Assembly: GCA_963920575.1 (NCBI GenBank)
Contig: OY986966.1
Location: 20,593,656-20,657,655 of the forward strand
Source: Narthecium ossifragum
Taxonomy: Eukaryota > Streptophyta > Magnoliopsida > Dioscoreales > Nartheciaceae
Direction: 5' to 3'
Length of the DNA stretch: 64,000 nt
Shown: positions 1-13,803 of the stretch, piece after piece
How positions within the stretch are numbered: position 1 is the first letter of the stretch
Layout of the letters: every line of letters begins with the position of its first letter
The notes under the pieces: model-generated
What the model was told of the DNA's origin: nothing
Database searches by the model: none
Seen by the model: the letters and a program-made list of their open reading frames with translations, nothing else
Position numbers and translations under genes: made by a program

Positions 1-3000
1 TGTAACACCTAAGCCCAATTAGATTGTTGATATTCTCAAGAGTAAGGCAAAAGACATCTCCGTGAAACCAATCTGAAATGGAAATAGCAAATAAAAAAGA
101 TGAATGCTAGAGTTTGTGGTATGAAGCTGCATTTCATAGAAGCTACTAAAAGTAATTAGAAATAAGAAATGACAAGGTGGAGTGCAAAAGCTCGACATGT
201 GAGGACAGATCAAAAGATCTGCCACAAGAAATAAGTTTCAAAGTCGCCATCAAGAATATCCATATTAAGTACGAGTATTCACAGGACTACTGAAAGAAAC
301 ATAACATGGACATACTAGGGGGGGATTTACCTTCACAGTTTTCACAACTGACATATATAGCTCCCGAGTTGTATTTCTCATTACAAAGACAGCACACAGG
401 TTGCATATTGGAATCCGCGGTATGCTCAGTTGGCAGGAGAACCTTCCTTTTTCGAAAACTCCTACAGCATTCCTCACCTGTTTTCCTTGACCATAGAACA
501 CCATTTGACCAGTAAGAATGATGTACAACTGTCCTCTTTCTTTTACGCCAACTAATATCAGCCTCAGATTTTTCAGATACTGGTCCTTTACTCAGACATT
601 TTCTGCGTCTCTTAAATCCATGAAGCTTTTCTTTACACTGGACAGTTATGTGCTTTCCTTTTTTTGGCTGCTTTCCTTTTTTTGGCCTTCCACGTGGTCG
701 TTCAGCTGAGGGCCTTTCTTGTGCCCGTTTAGACGAGGCAACTCTTCTCTTTTTTGATTTTATTTTCTGGACTTGAACTTTACACTTTGTACGCACTCTC
801 TCCTTGCAGTTGCGACATGTACAAGTGGTACAGACAGCACCTTTGAGCACTCTAAAATGTTTCTTGTGGAAAAAACCTGTAGTCGAAGAATTAGATAACA
901 GCAAGTCAAAGGAAAAGGAATTGACATTTTTTCTTCTGACTCATAAGTAACCATAAAGAAAGCATCTAATCTACATCAATTGATGTCCATATCAGTAAGA
1001 GAACCTAAAATTTGCCTCAGAAAACCATACTAAGTATATAAATTATCAATCAAACAAAAAAATACATGAAAAAGCAACGCATGTGCTTACCAATGCCATC
1101 TTGTACAAAATGAGTGTTACAAGGGTGTCTAAACTAAAACGATTTATGGGCATGCGAGTTCATACGCTGTCATAATAAGTAGAAGCGGCCCCTTTGCACT
1201 TGGCAGAGGAGCAATTCAGTTCGCAAAAATTGCACTTTCAGATTCTTGAATTTTGGATATTTAGAAGACAATGTGTGAAATACCTGACAAGGATGAAAAA
1301 AATAACAGGAAAATACCAATTTGTATCATCATTCTCAACTCATTGAACTTTACACAGTTTGGTAAGTTTTAAAATCTCTTAAAACTGTTCACTAAAAATG
1401 TATATTCTCAGAAACATAATGCATGATGTTATAAAGTTGAAAGCACAACCAAATCACTGATTGTCAGCAAGGCAAAGGAACTTTCCGAGCATAAGCCCAT
1501 GACACTCACATGCCAGCTTGACAACCTACACTCCCCCTACCCTCAACCCACCCCAAACCAAAACAATCAAATATCCTCTAATGCCCTTCAATGGAATTTT
1601 GCCTAGTGCTCTAAGTAAACCAACTGAAAGAAACTATCCAGATATGTAAATGTATAATTAATGCCTACTAGGGCAACCGACTGACTAACCACACGTGAGA
1701 ACATAATCAGCAAGAACATCTAATTGTTTTCTTATCCAAGTCAACTCTTTCACATTCCAAACACATCTACAAAGAGATAGAACACAACACAGTGACCCAA
1801 CTGTCCAACTTTAGCCAATCTTTTCTGGTCAGACCAATGAGATGACAAAGTAAAGCGGGAGTCCATTAAGAAGCACTGAAGACTTAGGATAAAATACAAA
1901 TACAGATAGAAGAGTAAAAGAGATTATCATCCTAATATTGTTTATAGTGATAATTTCCAACATTCCTGTCTAAAAATGTATTATAAGCCGGTTGGGAATT
2001 CGAACCCCTAAGGCCCTAATATCAATAAAAATTGCTCCATAAAGCATTCATATTGCCTCTTCGAGATCACATTTCTGCATTTCACAGAATTATTTCTAAA
2101 CTTAAACAACCTAAGAGATATCATCCCGTTACTTCCTACAGATCACATTTCCACATCATTCAGAGCGATTTCTAAATCTAAACACCCTAGTCTTCATGAT
2201 TAAAGAAAGCGTATAAAAGCACTGCTTTGAAAACTTGGGTAATATTATAAACATGAAATACAACATAAGATTTGGTTTACTAAAAGAGTACTAAGGAATT
2301 ATCAACTACTGAATTTATAACAAACCACTGATAAAGAGCAATTGAAGGGACTTATGAAATCATTTAGCTTTATTGAGAAGGATGAAACAGGTGCTCTCTC
2401 AGAATGCAGGTGAAACAATAAGTCAGGAATAACTGTACTTTTGATTGACTAGGTACTCGGGATTTTGTGAATGAAGGTATGGTCTCAACTCTCAACCAAA
2501 TGGAAAACGTAAACTCGGAAAGGATCTGAAATATGTCATCTAGAGGAGGTAATAACATGGTTTACCATGCCAGTATTTACTGGCACAATAAGTCATGAGT
2601 ATCGTGGCACACCAATTCACAGGTCACAGGGTCCGATTTGGATTATCAGGTTGCCGTGCCCAAAACCCATTAACGTTAGTAAGTATTTTAAAGTGAAAAA
2701 TAAGCCCAAAGACGTTGATCACCTATGAAACCACCAACACACCTGCCCAAGACCTCTCCTTTTCTCTCCTCTTCTCCACTCCTCTCCTCTCTCCCTTCTC
2801 TGTTCCTCTATACATGCCAATGGTGAATACCATGCTGTTGGATCACCGACACGACACACTCCAATGACTCGGTAATCCCTGGGTGAAGGTTGACTTTGAA
2901 GCAACAAAAATCTAATACTGTTTCCATAAAACAAGTCCATGACTAACATTCATGAACTTTTCTTAACCACATAGAAACACTTTCAGACTCAATCCTTCAC

Positions 3001-6000
3001 AAAATGCTAAAACACATGACTAAACTACAATTTTGATGACGGATGCTTGTCAATTAACTTTAGTATTGAAACAAAATGAAGCAAAAAATATTTCCTTAGA
3101 CCAAAATCCATTATAAGATAGCAGTTTGAATTTATGCCCTTTTCTCACAAAATTGAAAAGCATAGTCATATAATTGTTTACAACTGAGGAAAATAAAAAT
3201 TATCTCAACCATAAAGGACAAGAGGTGCTAGGAATCATTGGATGGATTACGACAGTCCAAACCACAACTCTCCAAAGTGGTGTCCTGTTATTCTAAAATC
3301 TAGCAGATCTTCATACCCATATAAATAATAAGATTCAGAGGAAATACTTTGCATCAATTCACTTAGGACTTTGTCTAACTTATGAGGAATAGGTCAAATT
3401 TCCATATCTAGATAGTATAAACACCAAGCAGTTTCTGATATTTTCATCATTGACAGGATGAATGAATGACAAAATAGTAGGTAAAAAGATCAGGAAATCT
3501 CCAAACACGCACCTTCACAAAGTTGGCACTTTACAGCTTCCCTGTGAAACACAAAAAGAAAAGGTTAACAAAATAAGTTAACAAAAAACTCTAATATGAA
3601 ATACTAAAGGATCATTCAACAGGATAGTTATGCTAATAATACACCCAATTTCACATTTATCAAAAACAAAAAAGCCACATGAAAACATCCACAATTTAGT
3701 ACGCATGTGCATGTATGCACCAAGAAAGAGTAATTGCCTCACACAAATGTTGATTTCAGAAAGATTCCAAAACTACACTTCTTCAAACCAAGGATTACTA
3801 CACCGTTGGCAGTGTGCATGCCATTTAGTATGCACGCTGGCAGAATGTCAGCATGGTATGTTATATGGATCCTGGCACATACCAGGATCATGCTTGTGCT
3901 GGTAGAATATTGCCAAAACTTGTTGGCTTTTTTTTTCTATATCGTCTTAAATGAAGCCAACACCCAGGATATTAACTTCACCATTTACTAATCTAGCCTT
4001 AAGTGGCTACAGAAAGAGACCTGCATAAAGAAGCAACAGCTATAGATAAACAAGACTTCTACACTTTTAAAAGCAATCAAAGCCAAGGAACCATGTGAAA
4101 AGGAAAAACTGACTTCCAGAAGGTTTGGCTCCTTAGTCAGCTAAGAATCCATGTGAAAACATCATTTATGCCAAACAAGAAGACATATAACTTAGTCTCA
4201 GACCATGATGCCATTAGTCTGGAGAAGAATATGAGACAATGGAAGGAGGCAAAAGGTGTAAATGGTCAAAGCAATATGTTCCAACAAGCAAATTATCAAC
4301 CTGACTGGTCTACAAAGGGTAATATATATGGAATCAACTTGAACTACTGAGGTGATGAAGAAGTAAAAGCATTGAAACAATCTGGGGTCACCGATGTACA
4401 ATAGTATAACTCTTCTGAGTAGTAGAAGAGGAAAAAGCATTGGTTATAGGACATGAAAGCATTTAAGAACCTGTCGATGCTGAATGATGCAAGAGATAGC
4501 AGGCAGTCACATGAAATTCATGGTCTGATCTGAACCAGAAAGCCATCAGCTTATGAATACAGAGTTGGATAAGGTGCTGTCCTATGACACAAGCTTATGG
4601 ATACAGAATTAAAAAGTCACGCCAAATGTTCTCTGTTCTCATAGGACCATTTAGATCATTATGATGACATGGTGCACTCTGATCTTATCTAGAAATCAGC
4701 TGATGGGTACAGAACTACAATCACTTGGGTTGAATATTCAGTATTTAACTAGAATAAGGGTCAGATAAGAGTGGGGTCATCAGTTACCGCAACCATTTAG
4801 GTACAAAGGGTTAGATCATAAGATTTTAGTGTATGTTTTCCTTCGAAATATCTCATCAGCGAGGTTTCAAACTTGTAATCTGAATCCAAATCCAACAGGC
4901 CTAACATTAGCATCAATTCTTGATATTTCCATCTAGGTCTGAAACATCCTCATTCACATGCATATTCAAAAACCAGATATTAAGCAAACAAGACAAAAAT
5001 TTCACCCCCTTGATAATTTATATCAGAATGAGGATAAAAATGGCATAGCAGATTGAATATTATTTGCCCAATGAGAAATATTACTCATGCTTTATGAATG
5101 AAAAAGTAAACATTCTATACGAAGGATAAAAATCATTATCATGTTTATGAAGATTTTTGCATCCACTAATACAATTTCTCCTTGTTTATGCTATGCATTC
5201 TCACAAAATAAACATCAATGACAAGACCTATACACTATCTACTTGAAATATATAGCCATTGTTCCGCTGATTCAGCTGCATACTAATCGGGTAAAATAAA
5301 ATGTGCATATTCCAAACTTTAACTTTTAATATACTAATCTTGGCTTTGGCGTGGAACTCTTTGAAAGGAAGTTTTTCTATCATATCACAAAGACAACTTG
5401 AATAAGAAAAGATAAACATCACCCTGGAATAATGACATTTGTCATGACGAATTGTAACACACCTGATGAAAACATCTTTGTTGCAGTGGCCACAAAGTTG
5501 TTTCTCAGAAATATGCCCTCTTGATATAAGGTGAGAAAGATCTGCCAGCCTTTGTGGCTTATTCGTCTTGAAATTCCATTCCTTCCCAGAAACTGGTCTC
5601 TCGGGTATCTTTTTTGACAAGCGGGCCAGATTTTTTTCTTCAAAAGCCTTTAAGAGATTTAACGGGACATGAGACTCAATCAACCAGTACCTCCTCCTTC
5701 CATTAGAGGTCTCTTCAAGCATGACTCCATGTCTGGTGACGCTAGCAGGAATGGCCCCTCTCTTGCCAAAATCAAGAAGATATTTTATGTTTGTCCCCTC
5801 AATGCACTTTCTACGAATTGTCACATTTTTCAAGGACCTTGCTAATTTCTTAGGTTCCTTCACTAATTGGGGAAAAAGCTGAGTGTTTGCAATATCCATC
5901 CACCTAATACTGGCAGCAAAATCTTTGACCTGAAGGCAAATTAAAAGCACATAACAAGGGAACTTCTTGTTTAATTACGTCCAAATACACGAAGCAGAAA

Positions 6001-9000
6001 GGAAGACCGAATGAGGCATATCACTATAAAAGGTTGATCCTCGAAAGTAAAGGTGTGAATTCAACCTGGCAAATGAGCTGAGCCACACTCTTTGACGTCT
6101 CAACAGCAGCTTGCCAAGCAACATATTTGCTTCTCTTAGCAGATTCTACACCATCTGGATAGAACAGGCCTGAAATCTTCGAGCACCCAGCTGCAGAAAG
6201 TTTTGACCAAGACATTCAGAACAACAGCTTGATGAATCATAAACAAAAACTCAAGGACAAGCTCAATGCAGATAAGAAAATGCGAACCTTGCCTTCCAGC
6301 TTTGAAAGCTAATCTACGGGGCAACATCTTCCATTGAAATATTTGGCGTGAAAGTCTTCCACCTCTCCACCAATAGACATCTGATGCTGTAGCACTACCC
6401 GCAACCAAGCAAAACTCCTCAACATATGTGTTTTTCTTGCTAGGCTTCCGATTACCACCACGGTATGATGGCACATGAACTGAACTGGTCAGAACATGAG
6501 ATGCTGAGCCCACCGTATGAGCGGAGTCCACTGGCTTTAACCATTCTGCTGAAAGTGCAACACGCCGCAAATTTGATTCTAACTGCAGAAGAAAAGGCAG
6601 TATATCAATCTACACATATAAGCATTGTGTTTTGATCTTATAGGCTCAGTAGGAATTTTTAGTGAGTACATACAGTAAGAAGCAACTGCTTTAAAGATGC
6701 AACATCAGATGCCTTCAGAACAGCCTTGCGCCAATGACTACTATAATGAGGATTCTCCCAGTCTCCAGACAAAAGGCCACGCAGACGATCTTCAATAGAC
6801 AACAGATAATGCATAGCACAAGCAATATGGCTTTTCTTATTCTTTCCAGAACGAAGCCCAACAGTCTTAGTTTTAGAACATTCTTGCTGTGTATCTTCCA
6901 TAATACTAAACAAACAATCACCGTCAGTGGACATTTTACAGGTAAAACACCAACCACACTTTTCTCGTTGCATATCTACAAAGAGACTTTGGTAATTATA
7001 CCAACAACCTTTGCTAAATTTCTTATAAATTGCCTTTAACTGACTTGATTTTGTATCCTCTGCAGACTTCTTGGATTCCTTGTTGCTATTTTCTGATGAT
7101 CCATGAAGTAAGTCTTCAGCAACTAATGAAGATAGTCGTCCAAAAATATAGCAGTTCACATAATTGCTAGGATCAAATCGACAAGCTCCACTTTTACCCT
7201 GGTCCTTTGCCAACAATTTACTACCCCAACCAGGAAGCCTGATACAATTTTTCTGCCCTAGGGCTACATCAGTAAGCTGTAAAGAGCCAACTTCCTGCAC
7301 CTGACTATCAGCATCCACGGAACGCTGAGCTCTGGTTCTTCGAGAAATATTGACACAGTTTGCTGTGTGCACTATTTCACGCGCGGGTTCAGAAGACGAA
7401 AGCACCTCAGCTGACCCTTTAAAATCATCTTTCGTTAAAGGATCCAACTTTATGAGATCTAAATCAACAGAATTTATTGGGTCAACTTGTTCAGTCAAAA
7501 CAGAACTTTCGTTTTGCTTCTGACCAAAATTGCCAGCAACAACAGTATCAGTCTCCCCCTGCTGTAATAGGTCTGGGTTCATTTGAGCATGCAAGTATTC
7601 ATGCCCAATATCAATTGCATCAAAAAGATGAGAACTAGGACATGAGACCTCACTAAAAGGTACAAAGTACTTCAATATGACATTCACAATAGCACAATAA
7701 GATGCAGAACATGATTTCAAAACCTCAACAACAGCACTAAGATCATTCTTGTTGTAATAATGATACGAGCCAGATTTGTTGGATGAATCAAACCTGCAAA
7801 TCCATCATGGGTTAAATTTTCAGCCACATGAAGGGAAAATGACAGAAAACATACAATGACATGTTTTACTCGATTCTACAGGTAAAATCCCTTCGAAAAC
7901 TGATTCAATAAAAAACAAATGACAGACCTAGGAAGTCTAAGAAGTAAATAAGAAAAAGTAACACAAATTAGCCCCAGGACAAACGTCTAAGAGTAGTATC
8001 ATAACATTAAACAACTAAAAGAATCTTGCATATCACATGTTCTAAAAGAAGCATGCTTTTCCGATACTAAGTAGAAGAGGCTTCAGCATTTCCTATCACC
8101 TTCAGATTCTATTTTCAGAATGACCGAGTCACGCAGCATAATGTATTAGCTACGTTGCACATGGTATGTGTAGACACTAACTTCATTCCTTAGATGATAA
8201 AAGTTCAACGACAGACTTAAAAGGGCGACATAATGTGGGATCTCAAGAATAAATATAAAAGAAATTTCAAATTGATCAGATAATAGGGAAAGCTGTTACA
8301 TACACTAGTAGACGCCCACAGCTAACAAAATATAGTCGCCCATGAGGATCAATTCCCAGTATCTCCGCTCCCCTAGGAGCCTTTATCTTGCCTATTCTGT
8401 CCCCTTTTGCAATCACGCACTCAGGACAGAACCAATCACCCTCAGGCAAAAGATCTTTGGCCACTCCAACACACCTGGAATGAAATGCAGCTGGGCAACC
8501 ATCACAGCATATTAAGATACCATCCAACCTACATAGACAGCACTCATCACTATTCCCGTCAGTAGTTCCTTCAAACATCTCTGGAGAAGAAAATCCAGAG
8601 TCAATCATGACAGAATCTTTTGTTATCCTCTCTGCCTTAATGTTACACATGGTATCCACGTCAACATCCAGATCTTTCATCCTTCTATAAAGTTCTGATC
8701 TTATGGCTTCCACTTCAACTAAATCATCACATAGATAAGATAGTATCTCGAGTTTCACAATAGGTGGCTGTTTGTAGTATTCTGCACTCAAGAGCTGCTT
8801 CAAAGGATTGAGCTTGAAGCCTGCCTTCGTAGCTGAACCACAAAGTAGCAGGTATTCCGCCAGATATACGGGCCATGTTACTACGTCTAAAAGTTCCCAA
8901 TTAAGGTTCCTACAGAAGTACAATAAGAAGTAAAGGAGTCACAGCTAGCCAAAAATGCAGTTAAACAAAGAATCTTTATTCAATTTGTTGTTTAGCTTTT

Positions 9001-10138
9001 TGCATAAATAAGCAACATACCTGATACAAGCAGCTGCTGATTGTGAACCCTCTTCAGCGAGAAATTTCAACTGAGGTTTCAAAGTTTGCAAAATAGAGAA
9101 ATGTATGGAATCAATCAAAGAATTAGCAAATCTGCATCTCAGTGCCGCCACAAAGGCTTCCAATGAGAAGGGACTCAAGAATAGCAATCTACAGAAAGAC
9201 CTTAAACAAGTGTAAACAGAGAAAAAATCAAGGACAGGGAGCCCTTCAATATCCAGGTCACTGGAAGAAGGAGGCAACACCGGCTTAAAATCCTCGACAA
9301 GCATATCAGAAGCTCCGATCTCTGGTTCAGCATTACCAGAAGCCAATGCATCCTCAAATGCCAGATGGTCCAGCGGAGGACATGCACTTGCTCTGCGAGC
9401 ACTCCTCCTCAAGGGCATCTCCGGTGTGGATTTTGGCTTCTCAGATAGCCTTTGTCTCTTCCTTGGGCCATTCTCCTCCGAATACTCTTCCGAATCATTG
9501 ATGCAACCATTCAATGTGGGTTCCACCAAACATCCATCATCATTCTGATCCTCCAGCAACTCCTTATCGTTCATCTGCATCTTCTCAACTGCATCGAGAG
9601 CATCCTTCGTCTCCAGTCCTACTTCCACTCCAGAAAAGCACTCTTCAGACGCCGGAGTCAAACTATTCTCCTTTGGATCCCCATCCAAACAATTCACAAT
9701 AACCTTAACCTCTTCGACCACACCTAAAAAACCAATTTCCTCCAAGGAACCTGCAAGAACCCCACTATTTCCGACCATATCCTCACCTTTGACCTCTGAA
9801 ATGCCAACCTCCATGGAGAAACCGTCAAACCCCTCACCAGAAACCCCATTGCTCAAATGACCGTCCCCGGAACCCGACGGCAGCGCTCGATCCAGCGGGA
9901 CGCGGCGCCTCTTCTTCGGCCTCCGACCCCGATTGCTCCTCCTCGGCCTCCCCTCCAGAACAGGCACCACCATTCCCCCGAGAAGCACAGACACCTCCTC
10001 AAAGTCAACCTCCTCGGAGTCCCCGTCCTCGTACTGGATCTTAAAGTATCCCGCCGCGGGATCGTAGGACTCCACCACGCCAAAGAAGGTCCCGTGCCCC
10101 GGGAACGCCTTCCTGACCTCCCTCCCCACCAGCTCCAT
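1..10138 (-). CDS. PTM: PTM-like DDT/PHD-finger protein, 3' end off window
   Basis: Exons read on the minus strand, all with GT/AG borders and matching phase: 10138-9021, 8909-8304, 7793-6674, 6582-6288, 6190-6066, 5929-5463, 3541-3513 (29 nt), 876-331, and 72 to beyond base 1. The start is the ATG at 10138 (MELVGREVRKAF). The N-terminus is tudor/agenet-like (FFGVVESYDPAAGYFKIQYE), followed by a basic stretch (GRRPKKRRR). A DDT-type helical region follows (GLPVLDFFSVYTCLRSF). Then comes a C4HC3 PHD finger (CCLCRLDGILICCDGCP, CVGVAKDLLPEGDWFCPEC). Exon 3 carries CGWCFTCK and LSIEDRLRGLLSGDWENPHY, as in plant PTM proteins. The 876-331 exon has a Cys-rich stretch, an AT-hook-like PRGRPKKG and the start of a second PHD finger, whose WFHGD lies in the last exon. 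In Arabidopsis, PTM is a chloroplast-envelope-associated PHD regulator that signals to the nucleus; its membrane segments would lie downstream, off the window. Family call strong, orthology inferred. Confidence 0.88.
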
Positions 10139-10380
10139 CGATCCCCCACTATAACAAGAGCTTCTCCAGGGCTTTCTCCTCCGATGCCCTAAAGAAAGCC
10201 GACCAGATTAGGGTTTTCCTCGGTTATCGCCGCCGGAGGAGTCGGGGGGAGAGAGAGAGGAGAAATGCGCATGAGAGCCGTGGTCTTCCGGCGAAGGTAT
10301 CGGAGCCGCCTAGCGTAGTCGGGTAGTTCGTGACCCGTTCTGGTATCCCGCGGGGACGGTTTAATTATTTAACAATTTGG
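10139..10380 (-). promoter_or_regulatory. PTM-like gene leader and proximal promoter
   Basis: This is the GC-rich stretch directly upstream of the PTM start codon, with a GA run near 10245-10262 (pyrimidine-rich on the sense strand, as in plant leaders). The sequence turns AT-rich beyond about 10360. I see no convincing TATA box, so the transcription start is not placed. Confidence 0.4.
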
Positions 10381-11436
10381 GATATTTATTAGCAGGAGCG
10401 CATGAAACAATGCTATGTTTTAATGAATAAAGAGTCTTTTTGGCAAATACCTCATTTTGCTTCCTGTTTTATTAGTTTTCTTTAAGAAAAGGCTCCTGGA
10501 CTAATTTTCCATCAAACAAAAAAGAATTTCTTGACATGTACGTACGGATAGAAAATATTTTAATCCCATTGAGTCTAATCTTGCTTGACTCAGAATGAAT
10601 AAATCGATAGGATAAATTGGTCATTCAAGAATGGTTTTGTCATTAGATCAAATATATAAAAAAAATCAGTAAATACAGGAAAATTTTGCAATATAGTTAG
10701 AAAATTAAAGAGGTATTTTGTAAAAACAAAACCCATTAAGTAAATAATTGGAGAGTCACATAGTAAGTATCACGTGCAGATAGAGTAGAGAGAGGCTTTG
10801 AGAGAGATGGGAGTTTTATAGGGTCATTATAACCCTGGTTATTATGTTACCGCAGAGCTGTGGATCTTGGGGAAGGTGGAGAACGTGGTAGGAAAAGACT
10901 GCATGGTTGTGGCTCGATTTCCCAGAGTCAACAAATAAAAAAAAGAAAATTATAATATCAACAGGGTGATCGAGAGGATCTCCTATTATAGCATTTTTGT
11001 TGAGAATTTACGCAGGATGAGTGGGTTTTGAATGAGTGAAAATTGGAGGGAATGGCAATGGGAGGCCCATTGTGGCGGCTTTCACCTCCTGTCCATCCAA
11101 TATTCCAATGCTAGCTAGCTCTCTTTATTTTTTCTTTTTTCTTTTTTGATTAGATAAGCACAAAGCTAAAATAAAACAAGGTTGCAACACGACTCCAAAC
11201 ATCCATTGCTAGCTCGAAGCTCTGAATAATTCTATGTGAAAATTAGATTCAATCATTGGTTTTGTCTCACTCTCGTTTTTGTATCCAAGGTCAACAGCTT
11301 TCATAGTTTCAGCGGATATATAACAATAAATTATCCATCTAACCTGCTGACTGCTGATTGGTTCAATGAATCAGTTTTATATAAGACCCGTTATGTTATG
11401 TCGCTTACCTTGCCACCAAATTTTATGTAGAGTCAT
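10381..11436. other. Intergenic, no gene seen
   Basis: AT-rich DNA with stops in all frames and no recognisable protein similarity. It holds the distal upstream region of the PTM-like gene. Confidence 0.5.
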
Positions 11437-11680
11437 GATTTGTGTACATGTGCATTGCATATGTCGTCGAATTAGTAGCGACATACCAATTAATTGATCT
11501 AATCAATCGGTAGAATAATACCGATGAACTAGATCAATCAATCGATATATACCTACCGATTAAATATACCAATGATCTAATCGGTAGTGAGATACCAATT
11601 GGTTGAGTCGGTAAAATGTATCTCATTATCGATTCGACGACATGTGCAATATACATGCCATATGTCCATCTACACAAATC
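11437..11680. repeat. Foldback (MITE-like) inverted repeat
   Basis: The left end starts GATTTGTGTA and carries CATATGTCGTCGAAT. The right end is the imperfect reverse complement: ATTCGACGACATGTG and then TACACAAATC. The interior has further short inverted copies of a CGGTAG/CTACCGAT motif. I found no clear target-site duplication, so a non-autonomous DNA element is likely but not proven. Confidence 0.55.
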
Positions 11681-12109
11681 TTTATTCTTTAATGTTTGTT
11701 TGGTACACGATGAGAGTACTAAATCTCATTGGCCATCAGGAGTTCATATCTCACTTATGAGGGGTGGCATATGTTATCCCGAGTAGAGGAAACGTCGGAT
11801 ATGAGTGTAAAGGTAAGAATTGTCTCTCACATATTCTTCGTAACCTCACTCAACGTCCATGTAATTTAATCTCATCTTATCACTCAAGGTTATGAAATTA
11901 AGTAGAAATAAAAGAGCCACTCTGCTCCTCCTGGGAGATTATATCCCCCCTTATACCCTCCTACGAAACAAACGACCATAGAGGGTTGTAGCTCTCCTAG
12001 CTGGTAATTGGGCAAGTCAGATTGGCTTTTAGTCAGTTATCACTTAGGATGGTAACTACTCGATTTAAGTGCAACCAAACCCAAACCAAGAAGTTCAACC
12101 TAACTAACT
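11681..12109. other. Intergenic, no gene seen
   Basis: Non-coding DNA between the foldback element and the LINE insertion. No ORF or motif is recognised. Confidence 0.5.
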
Positions 12110-13803
12110 TAATCCAAGTTTGGAGTCAATCATCAGAACATTCATCTGGGATGGGAAAGCTAGAAGTTTTGGTAGGGTTGGGTGGCATAAGGTGATTTCT
12201 CCCCTGGATCAAGGTGGACTGGGCTTCAGGGACCTTCGCACCTAGCAAAAGGCCTTGAGACTCACTCGCGTGGCGCGGCTATTGGAGAGGGAGTCATCAA
12301 TCTGGGTGCAGTTGGTGAAGGTGAAGTACAACTTTCTGGGCTTGCTGCTACATGTTAGATGTCCTCATTCTGCATCTTTTACTTGGAAGGATATCTTCAC
12401 GGCGGTCAAGAGTTTGAGGCTGGATGTAGAATTTAGACCTGGTCGCAATAGCAAAGTTAGCTTGGTGTTTGATCAATGGGTTGGAGAGAATGCCTTGGCT
12501 CGCCTCCTTGTTTTCTTAATATTACCGTAGTCAGGGGAAAAGCTTGGAACATTTGGTGGTTGCTGATATCATTGATGAGGGAGTTTGGAATGCAAATCTC
12601 ATCTATAATCTCTTCGGCGTGGACTTGGCTGCAAGGGTGCTTGCTCTTCCACTTCCTTCCTCTACTCAGATTCTTGGGTGTGGCCTTTTTGTCCTTCCGG
12701 TAGGGTCTCTTCCAAAATCGGCTTTTATTTTTCTCTCTCTTCAGTCCCAGTCGGCCCCCTTTGGCTTTCTGCGTGAACTTTGGTTGAATCTTTGGCACCT
12801 CCCGGTGACTCCTCGAGTTCGAGTGTTCATTTGGAAGCTACTAAATGGGTGATTGGCGATGAGAGATGTGCTTTGACAGTTTGGTTCCATAGCTGAAGAT
12901 GTTTGCCCTCTGTGTGAGCTTCTTCCGGAGTCCATCTTCCACTTATTTTTTGATTGCTTTGTTGCTCGCCAGGTTTGGTTTTTGTTGTTGCCTGCTCTTT
13001 CTCAGTTTTGCTTTGATGATCTTGTGACCTTGTTGATGCGCTCTTCTTCTGCGGATGACATTAGATGCCTCAAAACTATTGTTGGTTTTGCCCTGTGGGC
13101 TATTTGGAAAGCTAGAAATGCTGCCATTTTCGATGGAGTGAGGGTTGATGCAGCAATTCTTTTTTTTAAGGGTGAAACGCTTAGCTATTGAATTCTGGAC
13201 CTGCAATGGAAGCCAAAATCCATTTTTGGTGTGGGTTGATGCTTCTTTAATTGATCATGATGTATGTCTTGCTCAATCCGATGCTTCCTTTCTTGCTTCC
13301 AATCAGCATGCTGGGGTGGGAGTGGTACTTTAAACGAAAAGGATGGGACTATTTGGGTGGCGACATCTGAAGCAGTGGTGGCGGATTCCATTGAAGAAAC
13401 GAAACCTTTTGTCATCCGTAGGGCTCTTCAACTTGCATGTGTACAAGGGTGTTCTAAGATACTAATAGAGTCTAATGCTTCATCTTTTATTGGATGCTTA
13501 AATGGTCGGTTCTCCTAGCCTATTCAGCTTTGTGGGTTGTTGAAGGAGATTTGTGCACTTTTAGCTCGTTTTATTGTATCCATCTTTAGATCCGTGCATC
13601 AAGACCTTGTGGAGCAGATGAATAAGCTAGCAAGGCTTGCGAGAGCCCATGGGTGTTCTAAACACCGGGTCTTTGGTCAAGAATCTAAGGTGCCTCAAGA
13701 CTTTCCTTTCTAGTCGTTGGTTAGTTGTTTTTATTTTTCCCCTGTAACCCTTACATGGTCTTTTGGCTCAACTAATCAAAAAAAAAAAAAAACATAATCC
13801 AAG
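12110..13803 (+). mobile_element. 5'-truncated LINE (non-LTR retrotransposon) with TSD
   Basis: The body runs 12119-13794 and is flanked by identical 9-bp copies of TAATCCAAG at 12110-12118 and 13795-13803, just after an A tail at about 13776-13792. In broken frames it encodes the end of LINE ORF2: a FIWDGKARSFGRVGWHKV segment; a zf-RVT-type zinc region (CPLCELLPESIFHLFFDC, then RQVW) near 12900-12980; and an RNase H-like tail (DASFLASNQHAGVGVVL) near 13280-13335. Stops and frameshifts make it dead. The truncation within ORF2, after the RT core, is typical of incomplete target-primed reverse transcription. Confidence 0.85.
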
